Notes under the pieces: generated by a model
Told to the model about the DNA's origin: nothing
Seen by the model: only the letters and a program-made list of their open reading frames with translations
Databases searched by the model: none
DNA from: Pomphorhynchus laevis
Taxonomy: Eukaryota; Acanthocephala; Palaeacanthocephala; Echinorhynchida; Pomphorhynchidae
Length of the DNA stretch: 64,000 bases
Assembly: GCA_012934845.2 (NCBI GenBank)
Contig: WNNJ02003619.1
Span: forward strand, 1 to 64,000
Direction: 5' to 3'
Part shown: one piece after another, positions 43,267 to 51,719 of the stretch
Layout: every line of letters starts with the position of its first letter
Numbering within the stretch: the stretch's first letter is position 1
Made by a program: the position numbers and the translations under genes

Positions 43267-43295
43267 TGTGAAATTATCTACAAAATATAAATACG
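43267..43295 (-). promoter_or_regulatory. Splice acceptor just before the LSM5 start codon
   Basis: Minus strand: tttatattttgtag, ATAATTTCACA, then ATG. The AG is at 43279-43278. Confidence 0.55.
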
Positions 43296-43619
43296 AAAAT
43301 TAGATTTAGGATTTTTATTTTTTACAAAATCATATTGTCATTTTGGATATAACAACTATCTCTGCTAATAAATCAATTAGTAAAATCAATATAATATTTA
43401 AGGAATTATGTTATTATAATATCAGAAATATGCTAAGTTAGAGTAATACATCATTTATACTTAAATTTCGACTTAAATTTCTAAGTTCGTGGTCATTTAG
43501 AACACTTGCTTTCGTTATCGACTAATTTCTTTTTGAATAACAATATCCTAGTCGTAAATCTTATAAAGCTCATAAAGCGTAGAGCTTATATTATAGCTTA
43601 TACTTAGAGCCTATATATA
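43296..43619. other. AT-rich intergenic DNA
   Basis: DNA upstream of LSM5. No feature recognised. Confidence 0.5.
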
Positions 43620-45060
43620 TTCAATAATGAGATTTTATGAATTACTATAAATTGTAATGATATTGACTTTCTCCAGAATCATTTAAATAATTTAATAGAT
43701 ACATGTCTTATATTTAAATTTACAAGAAACATATTTTTGCATGAGCATTCATGCATACCATATAATATAAAATATAATACATTGAATAATGAAATTTTAA
43801 GAATTGCAACAATATGTAATGATATTGGTTTTCTTCAAAATCATTCAAATAATTTAATAGATACATATTTTAAATTAGGTTATTATAAAAATAAAATCAA
43901 ACAGAAATTAGTAAAATATATAAATCAACACAATAATATAAAGAATAAATTTAAACTCTTAAGTGGCAAATTTTTGGATGGATAATAAATAATATACTTT
44001 GTATTAGAATAAGATACTAGATAGTTTTATCAGAGGAAATACATCATTAGCATGCATTTGGCCAGCTGCTATGTTGGGTAGAGGAGTTAGGGGCCGAAAC
44101 CTGATAGCATAGCAGTTCCTCCAGATGACCTCTAATTCTTATTCTGATACAACGTCTGTTATTTATTAGTCAATTCATAAAAATGACGTTTATTTTAAAT
44201 TTCATTTTTTTAACTTGATTTAAATTATAAAAAATCTTATAACAATTATTTATTTAAACCAAATATTGATTATAAAGAAGGTGTATATCTAGATATGAAC
44301 ATTAAATTAACATTAACTAAAACTACTATTAATTTATATCGTAAAGATGACATTTAAATTTACAAGAAACATATTTTTGCATGAGCATTCATGCATACCA
44401 TATAATATAAAATATAATACATTAAATAATGAAATTTTAAGAATTGCAACAATATGTAATGATATTGGCTTTCTTCAAAATCATTTTAATAATTTAATAG
44501 ATACATATTTCAAACTAGGTTACTATAAAAATAACATCAAACAGAAAATAGTAAAATATATAAATCAACACAATAAAATTTAAAATAAATTTAAAATCAT
44601 AAGCGAAAAAATTTCACGGATGGATAATAAATAATATACTTTGTATTAGAATAAGTTCTTAGATAATCGAATTTCATCATTAGAATTTATTTGGACCCGC
44701 ATCTATGTTGGGTCAAGGAATAGGGGACAAAACTTGATTACATAGCAGTTCCCCCAAATGACCTTTAATCGTTATTCTGATACATCGTCTATTGTTTATT
44801 AGTCAATTCATAAAAATGTAATTTGAAGTATGTACTTAATCTGATTTGTTACTGATTAAATTCATAAAAATTGACTTTTATTTTAAATTTCAATTTTAAA
44901 TTTTATTTTTACATAAATTATTTAAAATCTTATAACAATTATTTATTATATTTAACTTTATTTATAATTATTTAATTATTTATTATTTAATTATTTAAAT
45001 ATTATTTGTCATTATTTTTATAAAATACGTTTACTCAGTTAGCTGATCTGGTTTACTCAT
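43620..45060 (+). mobile_element. Three Naiad-type 3' ends in tandem
   Basis: Fragment 1 (about 43625-43705) has the gene's last part (NDIGFLQNHLNNLIDT wording, mutated). Fragment 2 (43705-44246) restarts earlier in the gene (FKFTRNIFLHEHSCIPYN), runs to the stop near 43985 and has the whole structured tail. Fragment 3 (44247-45060) restarts at KEGVYLDMNIKLT, again with the gene end and a complete tail ending actcagttagctgat at 45035-45049. All same orientation, each 5' truncated at a different point. Such partial tandems are typical of Penelope-like elements. Confidence 0.85.
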
Positions 45061-45453
45061 TTATGCCTAAAATATATGCATATACGATGCATATGTCACT
45101 AAGCTATAAGTTACAATAAGAAAACATCGATCCTATTAATTGATTGAATAAAGTTATCAAAAGCAATAAATAAAATCCGAAATTACTTTTCTGTACAATC
45201 AACTAAGGAATAAATAAACCTAAAAATATTTTGAAACAGCACCTAAAGAATACATTGACAATACAAAATTATTGAAGAATACGGTACCATAAGAATACTT
45301 AGGCTTACTTACTTATAGAAAACTTTAACAGGGCTAAGCAAGTAGCGGGTGCAGTTTATAAATATCATAACAATTAACTTGATTATATAAAATCTTATCA
45401 CGAGAGACGTAATGTTTCAAAGTACAGTAAAACGAAATAAAAATTTATTTTAA
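45061..45453. other. AT-rich DNA, nothing recognised
   Basis: No coding or structural feature seen. Confidence 0.5.
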
Positions 45454-45492
45454 GTGGCAAATGCGTGCCTAACAGCGCGCTAACAAGCCTAC
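45454..45492 (-). repeat. CR1-like 3' terminal hairpin without its element
   Basis: On the minus strand: gtaggcttgttagcgcgc, a short loop, gcacgcatttgccac. It is preceded on the plus strand by the element's a-rich tail (aaatttatttta). No coding part follows it on the minus strand, as a minisatellite begins within 30 bases. Confidence 0.6.
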
Positions 45493-45519
45493 TAATAATA
45501 ATTTCGTAGACGAATTCAG

Positions 45520-45760
45520 TGTGTTCGTTCAGTTCGTTTGGTCAATTCGATCGTTCAGTTCGTTCAGTCCGTTCGTTCATACCGTTTGACTAAGTTTGTT
45601 TGTTCAGACCGTTCTTTGAAATCGTTCGTTCAGACCGTTCGTTGAAGTCGTTCGTTCAGACCGTTTTTTGAAATCGTTCGTTCAGACCGATCGTTGAAAT
45701 CGTTCGTTCAGACCGTTCGTTTAGTCCGTTCTATTTGTTCAGTCCGTTCGGTCAGTCCAA
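45520..45760 (+). repeat. 26-bp minisatellite with 13-bp substructure
   Basis: Four consecutive 26-bp units at 45605-45708 of the form cagaccgttc-ttgaaatcgttcgtt, followed by a half unit. Each is two related 13-mers. Flanks from about 45520 and to 45760 carry looser cgttcagtt/cgttcagtcc repeats. It is much richer in CG dinucleotides than anything nearby. Confidence 0.85.
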
Positions 45761-46300
45761 TTGATACACTTTTCTTGTTTATACTCACCTCCTCCTTTCT
45801 CAGCACGGGCTTGGGACTGGTCATGGCAGAGTCTGTGGATATTAATTATTGAACAAGCAACATTCTGTCTAGTTTTATCTACTTCTAGAGGCTCAAGCCC
45901 TGAATCGCGCAATGTACCTAGAACCATTGTGACTAAACTATCTCGTAAGCGTGATACACCAAATAACAAAGTCTTAAATCATATAAATAGTAAAATTTCA
46001 TTTTCTCTCGATCGGGCTGCTTTAATCTGCCTGCTGGCTCCTCGTTCGACCGCAAAGGAATATTGCAAAAACATCTTAAATTATTAAATTTGATTTAGAA
46101 AAAACACAATGATAACTGATTATTGGTCTATTTGAAAGTACCATTATTGTATTATTTTATTTTGTAAAAATATTATAGAAAAAAAATATTTATTATTATT
46201 TTAAATAATAAATAAAAGGCTAGAAAGGCAAAAAAGCTACCACGTAATCAAGACTATGCCACATATCACCTAAAAAAGTTTGAGAGATTAATATACACAT
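45761..46300. other. Unassigned DNA with one open frame
   Basis: 45761-46087 (plus) is open for 108 codons but carries no motif I know; the stretch 45780-45960 is less AT-rich and may be part of a LINE. 46088-46300 is AT-rich. Confidence 0.35.
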
Positions 46301-46380
46301 TCCAGATTATTCCTGTCAGTTCCAGATTATTCCTGTCAGTTCCAGATTATTCCTGTCAGTTCCAGATTATTCCTGTCAGT
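46301..46380 (+). repeat. Four 20-bp tandem units at the LINE 5' end
   Basis: tccagattattcctgtcagt occurs four times in a row without a mismatch (46301-46320, 46321-46340, 46341-46360, 46361-46380), then a GC-rich imperfect palindrome ccgctcgctacgctcgcgg, then ORF1 begins 29 bases later. Tandem 5' units resemble the promoter monomers of some LINEs, so they may be part of the element's promoter; alternatively the element inserted next to a minisatellite. Confidence 0.75.
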
Positions 46381-46428
46381 TCCGCTCGCTACGCTCGCGG
46401 ATTGAGCTCAATCTATCGAAAAAAGGTC

Positions 46429-47754
46429 ATGCCTAAAAAAGCGCGATCTCAGATCCCTGTTCCTGATCAAGAATCTTCCACATCTAAATGCAATGATGGT
46501 TATACCAGCTTTGAAGTTGGATGCGATTCCAAAGATTGCGATGTATGGACACTTGTTCGTGTTAAAATATCCGATCACTCGGCGTATAAGCGTAAACATT
46601 TCACTTGCGGTTTTTGTACATCAGTACGACTACTACAGTTATCCTGCTCATCTACTCCTGTATCACACACTACCACTCAGACCAATGCTGTTTTAGATGT
46701 TTCCCTCGCATCAACACCTGACTTCGCATCATATAATCCCATTATTGAACCTACTCTCTCACACACTCCTCGTTCAACTACGTACCAAACTTCCATTAAT
46801 CTTTCTCATTCTAACAATGCTAACGGCAAAGCTTTTCATCTCGTACCTCCTCTTTCCTATTCCTCCCCCAATCTAAATAAATCTCAAACTTCTTTATTCT
46901 CCTCACGAACTCCTTACTCGACCCCCCCTGTATCACCTCTCAATAATTTACACCCTTCCATCAAAATCATTTCCAGTAACATTTCCGATCAACTAATTCA
47001 ACACTCCATTCCTGTCACTCATGCCCCAACTTATTTTAATTCTCCTTACTCTACCTCCCACGTAACACTTCCCAATAAGTTACATCCTTCATTTAAAATC
47101 ATATCCAGTCACATCTCTGATCAACCGATTCAACACCCCGCTCCTGTCACACTTGCTCCAACCAATATTAATTCTTTATCAAGCACCCCTGTCATTTCCA
47201 CTTCTATCTGCTCATCTACCTCGACTCCAACCAGCTCTGTCCGTCCACCACTTCCACGAAATCGTTTTCCTTCGCGCGATCGCTGTATAATCATATCAAA
47301 CTTAAAGCTTTCCGAATCTGCTTCTCCACAATCTCGCCTCGATGATGATGTATCTGCTTTCAGGTCTATCCTAGCAACCATTCTTCCTGATGATAACCCA
47401 TCACTCTTCAATAATATCGCTCCTGTATCCTTTATTCGTTTAAACAAATCCACTAAATCAAATCATCTCAGTCCTCCACTCTTAAAAATCGTTTTCCGAC
47501 ATAGTTCACATGCCTCTTCGGTACTCTCCCAACGTTTTAAACTTCTTACCACTTCATCTACTTGCCGTATCTTTCCTGACCGCTCCCCTTCTGATATTGC
47601 CCAGCTCAATTTAGCTCGCATTGAAAAACATCGACGTGAAACAAACGGCGAGTCATCCTTATCTATACGTAAAATCAACGGAAATTTTCACGTTCTTCAC
47701 ACAAGGCCAAAAATTCGATGGCGTCCCATCTCTCCCCCTTGTCTTCTTCGCTAG
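46429..47754 (+). CDS. CR1/L2-like LINE ORF1 protein
   Basis: 441 residues from the ATG at 46429. N-terminal basic MPKKARSQIP, then a PHD-like Cys/His cluster (GCDSKDCDVW, H, then FTCGFC) at about residues 32-62. The middle is Ser/Thr/Pro-rich and contains an internal repeat of about 35-40 residues (LHPSIKIISSNISDQ and LHPSFKIISSHISDQ). C-terminal conserved part: SDIAQLNLARIEKHRRE, then SLSIRKINGNFHV and KIRWRP. CR1-group ORF1 proteins carry PHD-type fingers and bind RNA. The same finger is found at about 61260-61165 on the minus strand. Confidence 0.85.
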   Translation: MPKKARSQIPVPDQESSTSKCNDGYTSFEVGCDSKDCDVWTLVRVKISDHSAYKRKHFTCGFCTSVRLLQLSCSSTPVSHTTTQTNAVLDVSLASTPDFASYNPIIEPTLSHTPRSTTYQTSINLSHSNNANGKAFHLVPPLSYSSPNLNKSQTSLFSSRTPYSTPPVSPLNNLHPSIKIISSNISDQLIQHSIPVTHAPTYFNSPYSTSHVTLPNKLHPSFKIISSHISDQPIQHPAPVTLAPTNINSLSSTPVISTSICSSTSTPTSSVRPPLPRNRFPSRDRCIIISNLKLSESASPQSRLDDDVSAFRSILATILPDDNPSLFNNIAPVSFIRLNKSTKSNHLSPPLLKIVFRHSSHASSVLSQRFKLLTTSSTCRIFPDRSPSDIAQLNLARIEKHRRETNGESSLSIRKINGNFHVLHTRPKIRWRPISPPCLLR

Positions 47755-50627
47755 TCGATCTCGCTCCTAAGCATACTTTTCGTCTTAGTCTATTCAATAC
47801 TCGCTCCATTCTTCATAAAGCTGATATGCTTCTCGATATCTTCGATCAATTATCTATCGATATTCTCTGCATTACCGAATCCTGGCACACTGACTCCAAC
47901 GATCTTGCTATTCGTCGTCTATGTCGCTCTGGTTGTTCTCTAGTTGAATCAGCTCGTCAAATTACATCTCATACATCTACTGCGTCTAACCATGGCGGTA
48001 TTGTTGCCATTGCTCGTCACCCAATGTCTTTACGTAAAATCAACGTTAACATCCGTTACACCTCGTTCGAATTACTCATATGCAGATTATCAACGCCTTT
48101 CCCTCTGGAACTTGTGATTGTATACCGTCCAGGTTCAGTTGCCCCATCACGTATCTTCTTTAACGACCTTGCAGATCTAATGTCTCACTGTTCATTGTCT
48201 TATACTCCTTCTTTTGTTCTCGGTGACTTTAACATTCGTCTTGATCGCCCGTCTGACTCTGACTCTATCACTTTAACTAATCTTTTTTCTGATTTTAACT
48301 ATAAATTACTTTCAACAAGCCCAACTCATATTCTCGGCGGTGCTCTCGACATCATTGCTGTTCCTAACTGCTTCAATGACTATACCTCCTTGTCAATTAC
48401 TGATCCTGGTTTGTCCGATCATTTCCTTGTCACTCTTACTCTTACTCGTCCCCATCCTCCTTCTCCGCCTTTACCATTATCTACACCAAGTCGACCCTGG
48501 AAGCTTCTCGATATCCCTATTCTCTGCACAGCCTTACTCAATTCTTCACTCTTTTCACTTCCTCTTAACTATCTCTCTCCCGATGATCTCTGCATTCTGT
48601 TTGATTCTGAACTTACGTCGATCCTCAATAACCTTCTACCTAGTCGACTTCGACGTTCCCAGCGCTTGCGCCATGCTCCCTGGTTCGATTCTGACTGTAG
48701 TCTTTCTAAGCGTCGACTCCGTCACTCTTTTCGTATGTATAAACGCTTTCTTAAACGTTCACCCAACTCACTCCCTCCAAATCTTCGTGATTCCTACTTT
48801 TCTCAACGCCGTTCACATCTCATTCTTATACGTACTAAACGTACTCTCTTTTGGCGAAATCAACTCGAGTCATCTTCCAACTCGAAATCTCATTGGAAAA
48901 TCTTAAACTCTATTCTTTCACGATCATCTACCCCTTGTAATATAAATCCTGATGAATTTTCTTCTTATCTACAAACTAAGCTATCTAATTTACTTTCCCT
49001 ACTACCCATAGCCCCCTTGTACCCACTCTTATCTTTAAATACTTCCCTCCCAGAACTATTCCACCTTCTTCCCGTTTCGTCTGATGAAGTTTCTTCGGTT
49101 CTGCTGTCATTACCTAATAAAACCTCTCCTTCTGACCCAATTCCCACTCACTTACTTAAAAATATCTGCACTTTTATCTTACCCTTCCTAACCACATTGT
49201 TCAACTCGTCCATCCGTAGCTGTACATTTCCTTCCATCTGGAAATGCGCCACTGTTCGTCCTATCATCAAAAAGCAATCTCTCGACTCTTCACTACCATC
49301 TTCGTACCGTCCAATCTCACTTCTCCCAACCCTCTCTAAACTCCTTGAGCGTCTCATTCTTAAGCAAGTTAATACATATCTCTATTCCTCTAACTTATTT
49401 CCTCCCTTCCAAGCCGCTTTTCGCTCTAATTACTCTACCGAAATTGCATGTCTTAAAGTTTATAACGACTTACTCATATCGCGCGATCATAAATTATGTA
49501 GTGTCATAGTTTCTCTTGATCTATCGTCTGCTTTTGACATCGTCGATCACTCGATTCTTCTCCATCGCCTTCGTCATGATTATGGCTTCTCTTTACCCAC
49601 TGTATCATGGTTTTCTTCATATCTATCAAACCGTACATTTCGCGTATATTCTAACTCTTCTCTCTCCCATCCTTCGTCCATTCCGTCCGGTGTTCCGCAA
49701 GGCTCCGTATTAGGCCCTATACTTTTCTCTCTTCTTCTTGGTGATTTGTCTTCGATTTCTCATAAATTTAACTTCCATGTTATGCAATATGCTGATGACA
49801 TTCTCATCTATGCTCATGCACCTGTTTATCGTATTCGCGATCTTAGTGTTTCTGCTTCCGACTGTCTTGTCTCAATTTCCAATCATCTTTCTTCCCTTCG
49901 CCTTTCTCTGAATCCTGATAAATCCAAAATTATGTGGATCCTACCTCGACGCCTCGGCTTCGAACCTCCCTCCGTATCATTAAATTCTACAATTCTTCCT
50001 ATCGTTGATAATCTCGTTTTCCTAGGCTTCCATTTTGACAACCGACTTTCACTTAAACCTTTCGTTAGAGATAAAGTACGCTCATCTACCTTGATACTCC
50101 GCAACCTCCGTCAAGTTCGTAGATTGATCGATTTCCCTTCTTGTATGACTCTCATATCATCTCTCCTTTTTTCTAGACTCGATTATTGTCTTAGTCTATT
50201 TTCCAACTCACCTAAATCCACTCTTCTTCCCCTACAACGCATCGTCAACGCAGCTGTCCGAATTCTCCTCCGTCTTCGTCGTTTTGATCACACATCCTAC
50301 CATCTTGCTTCTCTCGATTTGCCTACAATTTATTGTCGTGTTCAAATTCGTCTTCTTATCGTTGCTTTCCGCCTTGTAACTTTTCATACCCCTTCATTTC
50401 TCAACCTTCCTTTTCTTGATAATTCCCGTCCTGTTTACTGTTCCTTGCGTTCCTGTAATTCCCTTCTTTTACATGTCCCAAACTACTCTACCTCCTTTGG
50501 ACTCCGCTCCTTCCTGGTGGCTGCTCCTCTATCATGGAATCATCTGCCCATTCATATACGCCAATCAACTTCCCTGCAGTGCTTCAAACGACAAATCCGA
50601 TCCCATCTGAACAATTTAACTGCTTGA
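47718..50627 (+). CDS. CR1/L2-like LINE ORF2: endonuclease and reverse transcriptase
   Basis: 969 residues, uninterrupted. Endonuclease motifs: LFNTRSI (about residue 24), ITESW (about 53), VLGDFNIRLD (about 166) and LSDHFLVTL (about 231), all with catalytic residues in place. RT motifs: SLDLSSAFDIVDHS (motif A, about 599), SGVPQGSVLGPILFSLL (B, about 659) and MQYADDILIY (C, about 690). The C-terminus has the family's SAAPLSWNHLP-type block (VAAPLSWNHLPIHIR). Length is normal for the group. Coding strand strongly C/T-rich. Nothing in the sequence argues against activity. Confidence 0.9.
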   Translation: MASHLSPLSSSLVDLAPKHTFRLSLFNTRSILHKADMLLDIFDQLSIDILCITESWHTDSNDLAIRRLCRSGCSLVESARQITSHTSTASNHGGIVAIARHPMSLRKINVNIRYTSFELLICRLSTPFPLELVIVYRPGSVAPSRIFFNDLADLMSHCSLSYTPSFVLGDFNIRLDRPSDSDSITLTNLFSDFNYKLLSTSPTHILGGALDIIAVPNCFNDYTSLSITDPGLSDHFLVTLTLTRPHPPSPPLPLSTPSRPWKLLDIPILCTALLNSSLFSLPLNYLSPDDLCILFDSELTSILNNLLPSRLRRSQRLRHAPWFDSDCSLSKRRLRHSFRMYKRFLKRSPNSLPPNLRDSYFSQRRSHLILIRTKRTLFWRNQLESSSNSKSHWKILNSILSRSSTPCNINPDEFSSYLQTKLSNLLSLLPIAPLYPLLSLNTSLPELFHLLPVSSDEVSSVLLSLPNKTSPSDPIPTHLLKNICTFILPFLTTLFNSSIRSCTFPSIWKCATVRPIIKKQSLDSSLPSSYRPISLLPTLSKLLERLILKQVNTYLYSSNLFPPFQAAFRSNYSTEIACLKVYNDLLISRDHKLCSVIVSLDLSSAFDIVDHSILLHRLRHDYGFSLPTVSWFSSYLSNRTFRVYSNSSLSHPSSIPSGVPQGSVLGPILFSLLLGDLSSISHKFNFHVMQYADDILIYAHAPVYRIRDLSVSASDCLVSISNHLSSLRLSLNPDKSKIMWILPRRLGFEPPSVSLNSTILPIVDNLVFLGFHFDNRLSLKPFVRDKVRSSTLILRNLRQVRRLIDFPSCMTLISSLLFSRLDYCLSLFSNSPKSTLLPLQRIVNAAVRILLRLRRFDHTSYHLASLDLPTIYCRVQIRLLIVAFRLVTFHTPSFLNLPFLDNSRPVYCSLRSCNSLLLHVPNYSTSFGLRSFLVAAPLSWNHLPIHIRQSTSLQCFKRQIRSHLNNLTA

Positions 50628-50644
50628 CTTTCTCATTTTTGTTT

Positions 50645-50706
50645 GTGGACTTGTAAGCGTACAGCTTGTACGCATTTGCCACATTAAATAAATTTGTATT
50701 ATTATT
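50645..50706 (+). promoter_or_regulatory. LINE 3' end hairpin and att tail
   Basis: GTGG...GCGTAC-AGCTT-GTACGC...CCAC forms a hairpin, followed by ttaaataaatttgtattattatta. Such 3' hairpins are what CR1/L2-group RTs recognise on their RNA. The same hairpin occurs at 53647-53684 and, with changes, at five or more other places. Confidence 0.75.
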
Positions 50707-51719
50707 ATTACATATCACTGTTGACATATTGAATCTACTCACGCTTTTGTATATTGTCAAAACTGTTATTGGTAAGATAAACAGAAAATCTAAATATAAT
50801 AACCATATCCAACAATATAAAGAAGCCATGAATTAACTTCATACCCAAAAGCCAAGAGCGCATTGCTACTGAACGACTTCATAAATCATCCGAATTTGCT
50901 ACAACGATGAACGCGTGGGTAAAATGTTTGATTTTTTTGCTACGTACACAAGAATACAATACACGTGGATATTTCTACTGTCCTCAATTTTCTTACTACG
51001 ATAGAGCACGGGTAATGTTGTTATCCTGGAGAAGATTATGAAGAGAACATTTTTGAAATGTGGATTAAAGTCGGCTATTGACAAAGTTATCGGTAGATAA
51101 ATTTCGCATTAACAAAATTTGTTAATGACCAAGCGCCTCGCAAACACAATACACTCTTTATTATTAAAAATTTTATTTTTTATTATTAAAAATTAAAAAA
51201 AAACAAAATTATATATTATTAAGTAGAGTTATAAAAGTTAAAATTATACTGAGTTCAGTCCACTAATACAACATTTCGTAGGTTTTCCTTCAGTGTAAAC
51301 TGTAGGAGCAAAAGCGATTTGACATGGAAGCTTATTCCGTGACTTCCAAGTTCAGTCGGCAATATTGGTAAATCTTTTATTTGTTCGTTGATGCATCTTT
51401 AAAGTGAGGTGATGACTCTCAGTCTATTCGAATGGCAAATTTTGAATATTTTTCTACAAATATGTCCCTGTGTTCTCTTTATCTTGTTAGAGCCTGCTAC
51501 ACGAACACTATATCTGATATCCTTAGAAAATTATCGACCCTAGGTACGTCTAGTGATGGTAGTCTTGATGTAAATGGAAGCTAACGAGTGGTAGATACGA
51601 AGTGTGGGGCTTTGTGCAAAATATTTACATATATATTCATCTCAATTCTATTACGAGAATATCAAGCAGGAGATGCATATAACATCAAAGATAATATGTA
51701 TGCATTATATACTAGTCTA
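50707..51719. other. Unassigned DNA between LINE copies
   Basis: Mixed composition, with no motif I can name. 51240-51700 is less AT-rich and may be old LINE sequence, but no frame supports it. Confidence 0.4.

Larger units (their letters stand above)
46301..50706 (+). mobile_element. CR1/L2-like LINE with both ORFs open, likely young
   Basis: 5' repeat block (46301-46380), ORF1 (46429-47754), ORF2 (47718-50627), end hairpin (50645-50682) and an att-repeat tail (to about 50706). Both ORFs are uninterrupted and overlap by 37 bases in different frames, so ORF2 would need reinitiation or frameshifting. Clade call from RT wording (DLSSAFDIVDHS, GVPQGSVLGP, YADDILIYAHAP), the PHD-like ORF1 and the microsatellite tail. 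A piece at 52332-53722 is nearly identical, so the family moved recently. Other copies: 20246, 51720, and the diverged minus-strand subfamily at 40215, 57404 and 62200. Confidence 0.85.

Noticed and set aside
45761-46087. Host gene in the 108-codon frame
   Set aside because: No recognisable motif, no splice signals, and the frame lies between a minisatellite and a LINE.
46402-46428. ORF1 start at 46402
   Set aside because: That position is TTG. The first ATG in frame is at 46429 and gives a sensible basic N-terminus.
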